Shown in pieces: positions 26,381 through 34,896 of a stretch of DNA of 64,000 nt (positions within the stretch are counted from its first letter, which is position 1; each line of letters begins with the position of its first letter). The DNA lies in NCBI GenBank assembly GCA_051646105.1, contig JBOFCO010000234.1, positions 14,750 to 78,749 on the forward strand. Reading direction: 5' to 3'. Origin of the DNA: JBOFCO01 sp051646105. Its GTDB lineage: Bacteria; Pseudomonadota; Alphaproteobacteria; Rhodobacterales; Rhodobacteraceae. The translations under genes and the position numbers were made by a program. The notes below the pieces were generated by a model. That model made no database searches. It had not been told where the DNA came from and worked only from the letters and a program-made list of their open reading frames with translations.

Positions 26381-26406
26381 CAATCTGAGCAGATTGGTTC
26401 AGATTG
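26381..26406. promoter_or_regulatory. Inverted and direct CAGATTG half-sites before the LacI-type gene
   Basis: CAATCTGA at 26381-26388 and TCAGATTG at 26399-26406 are a perfect 8-bp inverted repeat. A third copy of CAGATTG lies at 26390-26396, exactly ten bases before the last one, so two half-sites repeat at one helical turn. It ends ten bases before the start codon and is a good operator candidate for the LacI-type protein. Confidence 0.5.
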
Positions 26407-26416
26407 AGCAATACCG

Positions 26417-27418
26417 ATGCGTCGTGTCACCGTAGCAGCGATCATGCAGGAAACCGGCCTTTCAAGGGCGACGGTCGACAGGGTGCTGAACGGCCGGGGC
26501 AATGTTCATCCCCGCACGAAAGCCGTGGTCGAGCAGGCCTTTCGACAGCTCGCAGCCCCACAACCTGATCAACGTCCGCTAACGCCTGTCGCCGACATCG
26601 CTCTTCGTGTCGGGCGCGGGATGCTGGCACAGATGCGGGACGGCTGGGCGGAATCCGGGGCGCAGGGGGCGTTCGAAGACCTGCACCTGGCATCCGAGGA
26701 ACAGGTGCTGCGCAGGGTAGAGGGCCTGTGCAAGGATATCACACGCCCGCTGATCCTGACCGCAAAGAATTCCGACCGGTTGGTGGCTTTGCTGAAAGCG
26801 GCCCGGGCGCGGGGCAAGCGCGTCATCGCGGTCGTGTCCGATCTGGCGCCGGCGGCACGGGATGCCTTCGTCGGGATCGATGATCGCGCTGCAGGACAAA
26901 CTGCGGCCTTTCTGATCGGCCGCATGCTTGGTGACCGGCCTACAACTGTGGGCGTGGTGCTGGGCAACATCGCCTTTCGTTGTCACGAAGACCGTGAAAT
27001 CGGGTTCCGCACCGGGCTTCGGGCCCATTTCCCGAAAGTGATCCTGTCAGCCGAGGCGCAGGGCGAAGACAGCGCCACGCTGACGCGGGAAGCCGTGCTG
27101 CGGATGCTGAAAAACAACCCGGCGCTTGGGGCCATCTACAATGTCGGCGGCGGCAATGTCGGTCTGGTCGAGGCCCTGCGACAGGTGGATCGCGGCCGCG
27201 ACATACTTGTTGTCGGACACGAGGTGAATGGTGTGACCGCGCCGTTGTTGCGCGACGGCGGCATGGATTTCGCACTGGCAGGCAGCACCCGCGCGGTGCT
27301 TGACCGTGCTTTGGAACTGGCCATGTCCGCCACGACCGAAACCCTTCCTGACAGGTCGCTGGTCGATCTGGCGGTCTATACACGGTTCAACCTGCCGATG
27401 GCTGTCGATACCGCCTGA
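26417..27418 (+). CDS. LacI-family transcriptional regulator
   Basis: The 333-residue protein begins directly with a LacI-type DNA-binding domain (VTVAAIMQETGLSRATVDRVL, residues 4-24) and the hinge, followed by a periplasmic-binding-protein-like sensor domain of about 270 residues (SDLAPAARDAFVGIDDRAAGQTA; AIYNVGGGNVGLVEALR; GHEVNGVTAPLLRDGGMDFAL). The hinge region is short and Pro-rich. The sensor class binds sugars or sugar-like ligands, in agreement with the sugar-type binding protein encoded 1.4 kb downstream. No strong ribosome binding site is seen before the ATG. The likely target is the hydroxylase operon that follows. Confidence 0.88.
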   Translation: MRRVTVAAIMQETGLSRATVDRVLNGRGNVHPRTKAVVEQAFRQLAAPQPDQRPLTPVADIALRVGRGMLAQMRDGWAESGAQGAFEDLHLASEEQVLRRVEGLCKDITRPLILTAKNSDRLVALLKAARARGKRVIAVVSDLAPAARDAFVGIDDRAAGQTAAFLIGRMLGDRPTTVGVVLGNIAFRCHEDREIGFRTGLRAHFPKVILSAEAQGEDSATLTREAVLRMLKNNPALGAIYNVGGGNVGLVEALRQVDRGRDILVVGHEVNGVTAPLLRDGGMDFALAGSTRAVLDRALELAMSATTETLPDRSLVDLAVYTRFNLPMAVDTA

Positions 27419-27715
27419 TCCCGAATCGCCATCGCGGGATACAGGATTGATCCGGCACCATCCCATGTCTCACGCCGCTGCATTCGTCTTGCAGGATTTC
27501 GGGCCGGGCAAAGTGGAGATCGCATGAAAGATGCAAAAAGACGCATCTTGAGCGGAAACTGGACGTGAAATGAATATTCCGATTGCGTCAAAACTGGAAT
27601 GCGAACCAATAGGCCCAAGACCGCATTGCGGTTGGCAATCTTCCTCCACGGAAGACGCTCCCAAAGCGGATGGCCGGGCAGGCTGCTGCCCGGCCAGCAA
27701 TCGGAGAAGACGGCG
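27419..27715 (+). promoter_or_regulatory. Leader of the hydroxylase operon with inverted repeat
   Basis: This 297-base stretch has no convincing gene. It contains an inverted repeat AAGATGC (27528-27534) and GCATCTT (27543-27549) eight bases apart, a possible operator, and near its end a strong hairpin described separately. The hydroxylase ribosome binding site GGAGA lies at 27703-27707. Confidence 0.4.
27671..27696 (+). promoter_or_regulatory. Strong hairpin just upstream of the hydroxylase ribosome binding site
   Basis: TGGCCGGGCAG and CTGCCCGGCCA form a perfect 11-bp stem with a GCTG loop. It ends six bases before GGAGA and 19 bases before the ATG, and no T-tract follows. It could modulate translation or mRNA stability, or be the remains of a terminator. 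Confidence 0.5.
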
Positions 27716-28720
27716 ATGGACGACCTGAAATTCGGCACCCGCGACAAGCGTGGAAACTGGAGCCCGAGCGAACCGCTCGTCCATGCGCCGTTGTTTGCGT
27801 TTCCACCGAAACCGTTGGCCCTGCTGAAATGGCTGCCACACTACTTTCTGCCGTGGAATGTGATCTGGGCCGCATCCGCAGTGGCATGGTGGCTGTGGGT
27901 GGTGCCGGAAAAGACCGCCATGCAATCGCTGCACTGGGGTTGGGTGCTGTGGCTGTTTGCCGTCAACTGTATCGCCGTCTTTCTGTTCTACGGCGCGATG
28001 GAGTTGCATCTGTATGTGCGCCGGGCACAGGGGACGCGTTTCAAGTACAACGCCAAGTTTCCCGCCGACCACAAGTCATCCGCCTTCATGTTCCAAAGCC
28101 AGACAATCGATAGCCTGATCCGGGCTTTTGGCACCGGCGTTCCGATCTGGACCGCATGGGAAGTTCTGGTTCTGTGGGCCTGGGCGAATGACATTGGCCT
28201 ATGGGTCAGTCTGACCGAACATCCATGGTATCTTTTCGCGGTCTGGCTTGTGCTGCCGGTGATCCATGAATTCCATTTCTTCGTGATCCACCGTCTGATC
28301 CACACGCCGTTCCTGTATAAGTGGGTTCATTCGGTGCACCACAATTCGGTGAACCCCAGCCCCTGGTCATCGCTGTCGATGCATCCGGTGGAACATCTGC
28401 TGTACTTCGCGACCGCCGCCTATCATTTCATCATCCCGTCCCACCCGCTGCTGGCCATCTATCAGCTGCATTTCGCCGGGTTTGGGGCTGTTGTCGGCCA
28501 TATCGGCTTTGACAAGATCGAGGTGACAGACGACGGCGGCGTCGACAGCCACGCCTTCGCCCACTACCTGCATCACAAGTATTTCGAAGTGAACTACGGC
28601 GACGGGTTGATCCCTCTCGACCGATGGTTCGGCACCTGGCACGACGGCAGCAAGGATGGCGATGCGCGGATGAACGCCCGCTATGAACGCCGCAAGGCCA
28701 AGGCCAACGCCAGCACCTGA
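27716..28720 (+). CDS. Membrane diiron hydroxylase (sterol desaturase/fatty acid hydroxylase superfamily)
   Basis: The 334-residue protein has four or more membrane spans and the histidine clusters of the superfamily: His184/His187 and His192/His196 (HEFHFFVIHRLIH), His205/His208/His209 (HSVHH), His223/His227, and His279/His283/His286/His287 (HAFAHYLHH), which bind a non-haem diiron centre on the cytoplasmic side. Such enzymes hydroxylate or desaturate C-H bonds using O2 and ferredoxin or cytochrome b5. Downstream are a periplasmic sugar-type binding protein and a Rieske ferredoxin, a likely electron donor. The start at 27716 follows GGAGA by eight bases. Substrate unknown. Confidence 0.85.
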   Translation: MDDLKFGTRDKRGNWSPSEPLVHAPLFAFPPKPLALLKWLPHYFLPWNVIWAASAVAWWLWVVPEKTAMQSLHWGWVLWLFAVNCIAVFLFYGAMELHLYVRRAQGTRFKYNAKFPADHKSSAFMFQSQTIDSLIRAFGTGVPIWTAWEVLVLWAWANDIGLWVSLTEHPWYLFAVWLVLPVIHEFHFFVIHRLIHTPFLYKWVHSVHHNSVNPSPWSSLSMHPVEHLLYFATAAYHFIIPSHPLLAIYQLHFAGFGAVVGHIGFDKIEVTDDGGVDSHAFAHYLHHKYFEVNYGDGLIPLDRWFGTWHDGSKDGDARMNARYERRKAKANAST

Positions 28721-28807
28721 GATTACCGAAATCAGTGTCTGACCTGACGCCAGGATTGGCGAAGGGCGGCGCTGTGTCCGAAGACTGCAACCAAAAGGGA
28801 GGAAACC

Positions 28808-29749
28808 ATGAAACAACTTGCTCTTGCCGCCAGCATGACGGCGCTGCTGGCCGGGACCGCCGGGGCCGAAACGATCGGCGTCAGCATCGTGAATTTCGAC
28901 AACAACTTTCAGACTCTGCTTCGTCAGGGGATCGAGGCCCGCGCGGGCGAGGTCGGCGCCGAGGTGCAGATAGAGGATGCACAGAACGACAGCGCCAAGC
29001 AGCTTGACCAGATCAACAACTTCATCGCCAGCGGCGTGGATGCGATCATCGTGACGCTGGTTGATACCGCAGCCTCGCCCGCGATTACCGAAGCGGCAAA
29101 GGCTGGCGGCGTGCCGCTGGTCTATGTCAACCTTGAACCGCAAGACCTGTCGGCCCTGCCGGAAAATCAGGTCTATGTCGGCTCGAATGAAATCGAATCC
29201 GGCACACTGGGTGCTTTCGAAGCCTGCAAGCTGCTGCGCGCGCAGGGCAAGTCCTCCGGTGCGGAAGGGTTCATCATCATGGGCAGCCTGTCGCATCAGG
29301 CGGCCTTGCAGCGGACGAAGGATGTCGAGGATATCGTCGGCACCGACATGTGCAGTTTCATCAAGATCAACGACAAGCAATCGTCGGAATGGTCGCGCGA
29401 AGGAGCGCAGAACCTGATGACGAACTGGCTTTCGACGGGTGCGACGCCGGATGTGGTTTTTGCCAACAACGATGAATCGGCCTTGGGTGCGATCCTTTCC
29501 CTGAAGTCCGCGAACATCCCGATGGAGGATGTGGTGGTTGTCGGCGTGGACGCCACTGCCGACGCGCTGCAATTCATGCAGGCGGGCGATCTGGACGTGA
29601 CCGTGTTCCAGAACGCCAAGGCACAGGGTGGTGGTGGCGTCGACGTGGCGCTGAAGCTGGTCAAGGGCGAGCCCGTGGAAAGGGTCAATTACGTGCCCTT
29701 CGAACTTGTCACCCCCGCCAACATGGCCGATTACGTCGGCAAGAACTGA
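28808..29749 (+). CDS. RbsB-like periplasmic sugar-binding protein without adjacent ABC partner
   Basis: The 313-residue precursor has a signal peptide ending about residue 20 (LLAGTAGA) and a ribose-binding-protein-type fold: IGVSIVNFDNNFQTLLRQGI, SGVDAIIVTLVDT, VPLVYVNLEP, VVFANNDESALGAILSL, VVVVGVDATADALQFM. A strong GGGAGG precedes the ATG. The next genes encode a Rieske ferredoxin and then a different (BMP-type) importer with its own binding protein, so this one lacks a neighbouring ATPase and permease. MocB-type rhizopine binding proteins belong to the same broad class. It may serve an importer encoded elsewhere. Confidence 0.85.
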   Translation: MKQLALAASMTALLAGTAGAETIGVSIVNFDNNFQTLLRQGIEARAGEVGAEVQIEDAQNDSAKQLDQINNFIASGVDAIIVTLVDTAASPAITEAAKAGGVPLVYVNLEPQDLSALPENQVYVGSNEIESGTLGAFEACKLLRAQGKSSGAEGFIIMGSLSHQAALQRTKDVEDIVGTDMCSFIKINDKQSSEWSREGAQNLMTNWLSTGATPDVVFANNDESALGAILSLKSANIPMEDVVVVGVDATADALQFMQAGDLDVTVFQNAKAQGGGGVDVALKLVKGEPVERVNYVPFELVTPANMADYVGKN

Positions 29750-29755
29750 AACACC

Positions 29756-29778
29756 GGGCCGGGTTTCGCGCCCGGCCC
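29756..29778 (+). terminator. GC hairpin after the binding-protein gene
   Basis: GGGCCGGG and CCCGGCCC form a perfect 8-bp stem with a 7-base loop, seven bases after the stop codon. There is no T-tract, so it may only reduce read-through into the ferredoxin gene or protect the highly expressed binding-protein mRNA. Confidence 0.5.
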
Positions 29779-29800
29779 CACCTGCCTGAGGATTGTTACG

Positions 29801-30115
29801 ATGACCGCATGGATTGACGTTTGTCCGCTGGACGAGATCGAGGAAGAGGGCGTAAGGCGGTTTGATCACAGTGGGCAGACCTATGCCGTCTACCGCATGA
29901 CCGGGGAGGAAGTGTTCTGTTCCGACGGGCTTTGCACACACGAAGCTGTGCATCTGTCGGAAGGGATGCTGATGGACTACGAAATCGAATGCCCCAAGCA
30001 TTCGGGCATTTTCGATATCCGCAGCGGAGAGGCAAGGCGCCTGCCCGCCTGCGTGAACCTGCGGACCTATCCGGCCGAAGTGTCAGGCGGAACCATTCGT
30101 ATTCTTGTCGGATAG
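29801..30115 (+). CDS. Rieske 2Fe-2S ferredoxin (MocE-like)
   Basis: The 104-residue protein is a soluble Rieske ferredoxin with Cys45-His47 (CTHEAVHL) and Cys64-His67 (CPKHSGIFD) as 2Fe-2S ligands and no catalytic domain. Small Rieske ferredoxins of this type pass electrons to oxygenases; MocE in rhizopine catabolism is such a protein and acts with the membrane oxygenase MocD. The hydroxylase encoded 1.1 kb upstream is the obvious candidate partner. No ferredoxin reductase is adjacent. GAGGA lies about 10 bases before the ATG. Confidence 0.88.
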   Translation: MTAWIDVCPLDEIEEEGVRRFDHSGQTYAVYRMTGEEVFCSDGLCTHEAVHLSEGMLMDYEIECPKHSGIFDIRSGEARRLPACVNLRTYPAEVSGGTIRILVG

Positions 30116-30301
30116 CAGGATCACCAGCACCTTTTCCGCACTGATATCGGCACGACTGCGCCGCTGACCGGGCTCGGCTTTCCATTGCGCAAGGTTTTTG
30201 CGCCAACCTGCCTCTGGATGTCATCATTTCGGGCAACGGCGGATAGCGGCCTTTCCTGTCACTCTTTCCCGAAGAGCTCCTTGTTACGAATCGGCATTTG
30301 C

Positions 30302-30319
30302 TTTTACCGTTTGGTAAAA
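30302..30319. promoter_or_regulatory. Perfect 7-bp dyad upstream of the BMP-type importer
   Basis: TTTTACC at 30302-30308 and GGTAAAA at 30313-30319 flank GTTT. The dyad lies 40 bases before the importer's first start codon, where an operator would overlap or follow a promoter. No dedicated regulator gene is adjacent. Confidence 0.42.
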
Positions 30320-30358
30320 AATACCGGCTTCCACAGCTCCAACGGGATGGGTGACAGA

Positions 30359-31372
30359 ATGGACAAAGGGATTTTCAGCGTTTCAAGGCGCGGCCTGCTG
30401 GCGGGCGGCGCTGCCTCGCTTGCGGTTGCCGGGGTGCCGCTTCGCGTGTTCGCGGCCGATCCGGTCAAGATGGCGGGTATCTATACCGTGCCCGTTGAAC
30501 AACAGTGGGTCAGCCGGATCCATCAGGCAGCAGAGGCTGCCAAGGCGGCAGGTCTCGTGGAATACACCTACACCGAGAATGTCGCAAATACCGACTATCC
30601 CCGCGTGATGCGCGAGTATTGTGAATCCGGGGTCAGGCTGATCGTCGGCGAAATCTTCGGCGCAGAACAGGAAGCGCGCGAGGTCTGCACGGAATATCCG
30701 GATGTGGCCTTCCTGCTTGGCTCGTCCTTCATGCCCGATGCCGCGGCCAATCCCAATCTTTCGGTATTCGACAACTACATCCAGGACGCGGCCTATCTTT
30801 CCGGGATCGTCGCCGGCGGGATGACCAAAGGCAACATCGGCATGGTGGGCGGTTTCCCCATTCCAGAGGTGAACCGACTGATGAATGCCTTCATGGCCGG
30901 TGTGCGTGAGGTGAAGCCGGATGCGAAATTCCAGGTGTCCTTCATTGGCTCGTGGTTTGATCCGCCCAAGGCCAAGGAAACCGCAATCGCGATGATCGAC
31001 GGAGGTGCCGATCTGCTTTACGCGGAACGGTTCGGTGTGTCCGACGCCGCGAAAGAGCGGGGGGTTCTGGCCATCGGCAACGTCATCGACACGCAGGCCG
31101 ACTATCCGGATACTGTCGTCGCCAGCGCGCTGTGGCATTTCGAACCGACCCTGAACAAGGCCATCGAAGCGGTCGCCGGCGGCAGCTTTGCCGCCGAAAA
31201 TTACGGAATCTATTCCCAGATGAATGCGGGTGGCTGCTCTCTGGCGCCCCTAGGCACGTTCGAGGGCAAGGTTCCGGCAGAAGTCATGACACTGGTGGCA
31301 GAAAAGGAAGCGGCAATCAGATCGGGCGCGTTTACAGTGACGATTGATGACAGCGAGCCGAAGCCATCGTGA
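30359..31372 (+). CDS. BMP-family periplasmic substrate-binding protein (Tat-exported)
   Basis: The 337-residue precursor has a twin-arginine signal (SRRGLLAGGAASLAVAG, cleavage near FAADP) and a basic-membrane-protein (BMP/PnrA-like) binding fold: VKMAGIYTVPVEQQWVSRIH, EYPDVAFLLGSS, NIGMVGGFPIPEVNRLMNAF, IGSWFDPPKAKETA. Proteins of this family bind nucleosides or purine bases. I chose the ATG at 30359; a second ATG at 30347 is too close to its purine stretch, and the long upstream extension is of poor quality. It is the first gene of a five-gene operon with an ABC ATPase, two permeases and a deaminase. Confidence 0.9.
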   Translation: MDKGIFSVSRRGLLAGGAASLAVAGVPLRVFAADPVKMAGIYTVPVEQQWVSRIHQAAEAAKAAGLVEYTYTENVANTDYPRVMREYCESGVRLIVGEIFGAEQEAREVCTEYPDVAFLLGSSFMPDAAANPNLSVFDNYIQDAAYLSGIVAGGMTKGNIGMVGGFPIPEVNRLMNAFMAGVREVKPDAKFQVSFIGSWFDPPKAKETAIAMIDGGADLLYAERFGVSDAAKERGVLAIGNVIDTQADYPDTVVASALWHFEPTLNKAIEAVAGGSFAAENYGIYSQMNAGGCSLAPLGTFEGKVPAEVMTLVAEKEAAIRSGAFTVTIDDSEPKPS

Positions 31373-32919
31373 TGACGCGCCGGAGTGAGGCGGGGGAAAC
31401 GGTCCTCCGCCTTGACGGCATCAGCAAAAGGTTTGGCGCGTTTCTGGCCAATGACAACATTTCCCTTGTCGTCAGGGCGGGGGAAGTTGTCGCGCTTCTT
31501 GGCGAAAACGGGGCTGGAAAGACCACGCTGATGAACATCCTGTTCGGGCACTACGTGGCCGATGCAGGGCAGGTGGAGGTGTTCGGGAAACCCCTTCCGC
31601 CCGGAAATCCGCGTGTGGCGCTGACCGCCGGTGTGGGCATGGTTCACCAGCACTTCACGCTGGCCGACAATCTGACCGTGGCGGAAAATATCGGGCTGGG
31701 CACGGAAAGCCTGTGGTCTGCGGGCACGGGCAAGGCGGCTGTGCGGGCGCGCATCCAGACGATTGCACGGGATTTCGGCCTTGCGATCCATCCAGATGCC
31801 ACGGTTGCCAGCCTGAGCGTCGGTGAACGGCAACGGGTCGAGATACTCAAGGCACTGTATCGGCGGGCACGGGTGCTGATCCTGGATGAACCGACTGCCG
31901 TTTTGACACCACAGGAAAGTGAGGCGCTGTTTGCTACCCTGCGCAAGGCGACGGCGCAGGGACTGGCGGTCGTTCTTATCAGCCACAAGCTGCACGAGGT
32001 AATGGGCATCGCCGATCGGGCAGTAGTGCTGCGCCACGGTCGTGTTGTTGCCGAAACCGCGATTGCGGAAACTGACCGGGACAGACTCGCTGCGGCGATG
32101 GTGGGCGGAGAGGTGCCCTTGCCCAAGGCGGGGCTTCGTGCGCCCGGAACAGTGCTTATGCGGCTGGACAGGGTGACAGTGCCTGTTCAGGGCGCCGCCC
32201 CGGGATTGCAAGGGATCGATCTGGATATTTGCGCCGGGCAGATTGTCGGTCTTGCCGGGGTGTCCGGGAACGGGCAATCGGCCATTGCGGATCTGATATC
32301 TGGTCTTGTGCGCCCGTCCGGCGGCACTTTGTGGCTGAAGGGCGTGCCGGTCCGGGGCTGGTCGCCGCGTCAGGCTCTGGCGCATGGCATCGCGCGGATA
32401 CCGGAAGACCGTCACAGGACCGGTACGGTTGCAGATTTCACATTGACGGAGAATGCGGTTCTGGAAGCCTACAGCCGCGCGCCGTTCAGCCGGGGTGGCT
32501 GGATGAACTGGCCTGCTGCCGAAAATTTCGCCCGTGACATCATCGGCAAGTATGACGTGCGCTGCCCCGGCCCTGATCAACGCATCCGGCTGCTTTCGGG
32601 TGGCAACATGCAGAAGCTGATCCTGGGCCGCGTTCTGGAGGCGCGGCCAGAGATCATCCTGGCCAACCAACCGGTGCGCGGGCTGGATGTGGGTGCCATT
32701 GCGTATGTCCATTCCCAACTGATCGCTGCGCGTGATGCGGGCGCTGCCGTCATGCTGATTTCCGAGGATCTGGACGAAGTCATGGCCCTGTCCGATGTCA
32801 TTCATGTGATTTCACAGGGGCGCCTTTCACCGGCCTTTGCACGCGGCAGCAAAACCCAGGCGGAACTGGGCGTGTGGATGGCGGGTCAGGGATTCAGGGA
32901 CGGTGCTGATGCGGCTTGA
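31372..32919 (+). CDS. ABC transporter ATPase with two nucleotide-binding domains (BMP-type importer)
   Basis: The 515-residue protein is a tandem ATPase. The first domain has GENGAGKTTL (Walker A), LSVGERQRVEI (signature) and LILDEPTAVLTP (Walker B); the second has the degenerate GVSGNGQSAIAD, LSGGNMQKLI and IILANQPVRGLD, where the usual acidic Walker B end is altered to ANQP. This asymmetry is usual for sugar and nucleoside importers. The start is ATG at 31372 (a GTG one codon earlier is also possible), overlapping the binding-protein stop. Confidence 0.92.
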   Translation: MTRRSEAGETVLRLDGISKRFGAFLANDNISLVVRAGEVVALLGENGAGKTTLMNILFGHYVADAGQVEVFGKPLPPGNPRVALTAGVGMVHQHFTLADNLTVAENIGLGTESLWSAGTGKAAVRARIQTIARDFGLAIHPDATVASLSVGERQRVEILKALYRRARVLILDEPTAVLTPQESEALFATLRKATAQGLAVVLISHKLHEVMGIADRAVVLRHGRVVAETAIAETDRDRLAAAMVGGEVPLPKAGLRAPGTVLMRLDRVTVPVQGAAPGLQGIDLDICAGQIVGLAGVSGNGQSAIADLISGLVRPSGGTLWLKGVPVRGWSPRQALAHGIARIPEDRHRTGTVADFTLTENAVLEAYSRAPFSRGGWMNWPAAENFARDIIGKYDVRCPGPDQRIRLLSGGNMQKLILGRVLEARPEIILANQPVRGLDVGAIAYVHSQLIAARDAGAAVMLISEDLDEVMALSDVIHVISQGRLSPAFARGSKTQAELGVWMAGQGFRDGADAA

Positions 32920-33952
32920 GCCAATTGAAAACCCATCAGTGGCGCGCCGGATCGGGATGCCGCTTGCCGCGCTTGGGGCGACACTGGTCGTTGCGGCAGT
33001 GCTTGCCCTGATTGCAGGCGCAAATCCGGTTGCCGCACTGGTGCAGATCGCTGTCGGTGCCATGGGATCAAAGCTGGCCATCCTTGAAACCCTGAACCGT
33101 GCGACGCCGCTTGTGTTTACCGGGCTGGCGGTCGCCGTGGCATTTCGGGCAAAGCTGTGGAACATCGGCGCAGAGGCGCAGCTTTATGCCGGGGCCATCA
33201 CGGCGGTCGTTCTGGGCACAGGCGCGCTGGGTAGCCCCCTTGCTTTGCCGGTTTCCGCACTGGCGGCGATGCTGGCGGGTGCGCTGGTGCTTCTGCTGCC
33301 CGTTATCCTGAAAACGCGGCTTGGTGTGGACGAGGTGGTGACGACGCTGCTGTTCAACTTCATCATGCTGCTTTTTGTCAGTTACCTGCTGGAAGGACCG
33401 ATGAAGGATCCTATGGGCATGGGCTGGCCAAAGTCCTCTCCCCTGATAAAGGAGGCGCGCCTGCCGCGTCTGGTCGATGGCCTGCGTCTGCACTGGGGGT
33501 TTGGTCTGGCGCTGATTGCCGCCTGTGTTGTGTGGGTGATCCAGACCCGCACCACGCTCGGGTTCGAGATGCGCGCCGTCGGTCAGAACCCGGCAGCGGC
33601 GCGCTTTGCCGGAATGCCGGTGAATGCGGTTCTGATAAAGACCGCACTCCTGTCCGGGGGGCTTGCCGCACTTGCCGGCTGGTCCGAGGTGGCGGGGCTG
33701 AAAGGGCACCTCAGCCTCGATCTCTCTCCGGGGTTCGGTTACACGGGCATCATCGTGGCCATGCTGGCGCTACTGCATCCGCTTGGCGTTGTGGCGACAG
33801 CGATCTTTGTTGCGGGTATTTTCGTGGGCTCTGACGCGATGAGCCGTGCGGCGAACGTTCCGACCTATATTGCCGACATGCTGCTGGCGACCGCGCTTCT
33901 GGCGATGGTGCTGGCGATCTTCCTGACAAGGGTGAGGGTGCTGCGGGGATGA
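32909..33952 (+). CDS. ABC transporter permease (BMP-type importer, first)
   Basis: The 347-residue membrane protein has about 8-10 spans and the BPD_transp_2 pattern (LNRATPLVFTGLAVAVAFRAKLWNIGAEAQ; LGFEMRAVGQNPAAARFAGM). The family forms heterodimeric channels for nucleosides and related compounds. The ATG at 32909 overlaps the ATPase stop by 11 bases, and its own stop overlaps the next permease start by 4, so all are translationally coupled. Confidence 0.9.
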   Translation: MRLEPIENPSVARRIGMPLAALGATLVVAAVLALIAGANPVAALVQIAVGAMGSKLAILETLNRATPLVFTGLAVAVAFRAKLWNIGAEAQLYAGAITAVVLGTGALGSPLALPVSALAAMLAGALVLLLPVILKTRLGVDEVVTTLLFNFIMLLFVSYLLEGPMKDPMGMGWPKSSPLIKEARLPRLVDGLRLHWGFGLALIAACVVWVIQTRTTLGFEMRAVGQNPAAARFAGMPVNAVLIKTALLSGGLAALAGWSEVAGLKGHLSLDLSPGFGYTGIIVAMLALLHPLGVVATAIFVAGIFVGSDAMSRAANVPTYIADMLLATALLAMVLAIFLTRVRVLRG

Positions 33953-34896
33953 GCGCGCTTTACGAAATTCTCATTTCAGCAAGCTTCTGGGCGGCGGTGG
34001 TGCGCATAGCGTCGCCGCTGATCTTTGCCACCATGGGGGAATTGATCTGTGAAAGGGCGGGCGTCCTGAACCTGGGGATCGAGGGGATCATGGTCGTGGG
34101 CGCCTTTACCGGGTGGATGGCTGTCTATCTGGGATTTCCGCTTTGGGGTGGGGTGGGGGTGGCGATGCTGGCGGGCATGCTGTTCGGCCTGCTGCATTCT
34201 GTTCTGACCGTGCCCTTTGGCCTGTCGCAGCATGTCGTCGGCCTGGGGGTAACGCTGCTGGCCACTTCGACAAGCTCTTTCGCCTATCGGTTGCTGCTGC
34301 CCGAGGTGACAAGCCCGCCAAAGATCGACCCGTTTCAACCGCTTGAAATCCCGGTCCTGTCCGATCTGCCATTGATCGGCGAAGCATTGTTCAGCCAGAC
34401 CGCGCTGACCTATCTGGCCTTTGTGGTGGCAATCGCAACGGCGCTTGTCCTGTTCCGTACGCCGTTGGGGCTGGCGCTGCGGGCGGTGGGTGAAAACCCC
34501 GCCGCGGTCGAGGCGCAGGGGCTTTCCGTTACCGGCCTGCGCATGGGGGCGGTGATCGCAGGATCGGGGCTGATGGCGGTTGGCGGGGCGTTCCTGACGC
34601 TTTCCGCCTTTTCCAGCTTTTTCTTTGAAATGGTCAACGGGCGTGGCTGGATCTGTATTGCGCTCGTGGTCTTCGGGGCATGGAAACCGGGCAAGGCTCT
34701 GCTGGGCGCACTTCTGTTTGCCGCTTTTGACGCGATGCAGATACGTCTTCAGCAAACACCGATCGGCGCAGGGATACCCTATCAGGTGTTCCTGATGGCA
34801 CCCTATGTGCTGTCCATCCTGGCGCTGATCCTGATGTCGCGCCGGGCGCAGGTGCCCGCCGCATTGATGATACCCTACACCAAGGGGGAGCGGTGA
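33949..34896 (+). CDS. ABC transporter permease (BMP-type importer, second)
   Basis: The 315-residue membrane protein is the shorter partner permease, with MGELICERAGVLNLGIEGIM near the N-terminus, a signature of the second permease in nucleoside-type importers, and GLALRAVGENPAAVEAQGL in the coupling loop. About eight hydrophobic spans are visible. It pairs with the permease encoded upstream and ends overlapping the deaminase gene. Confidence 0.9.
   Translation: MSALYEILISASFWAAVVRIASPLIFATMGELICERAGVLNLGIEGIMVVGAFTGWMAVYLGFPLWGGVGVAMLAGMLFGLLHSVLTVPFGLSQHVVGLGVTLLATSTSSFAYRLLLPEVTSPPKIDPFQPLEIPVLSDLPLIGEALFSQTALTYLAFVVAIATALVLFRTPLGLALRAVGENPAAVEAQGLSVTGLRMGAVIAGSGLMAVGGAFLTLSAFSSFFFEMVNGRGWICIALVVFGAWKPGKALLGALLFAAFDAMQIRLQQTPIGAGIPYQVFLMAPYVLSILALILMSRRAQVPAALMIPYTKGER

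Noticed and set aside
28367..30001. A 544-codon minus-strand open frame across the hydroxylase, binding-protein and ferredoxin genes
   Set aside because: It crosses three clear plus-strand genes and shows no domain or ribosome binding site; it results from GC-rich codon use.
31210..32805. A 531-codon minus-strand open frame antisense to the BMP-type ATPase
   Set aside because: Shadow of the well-supported ATPase gene; no motif or start signal.
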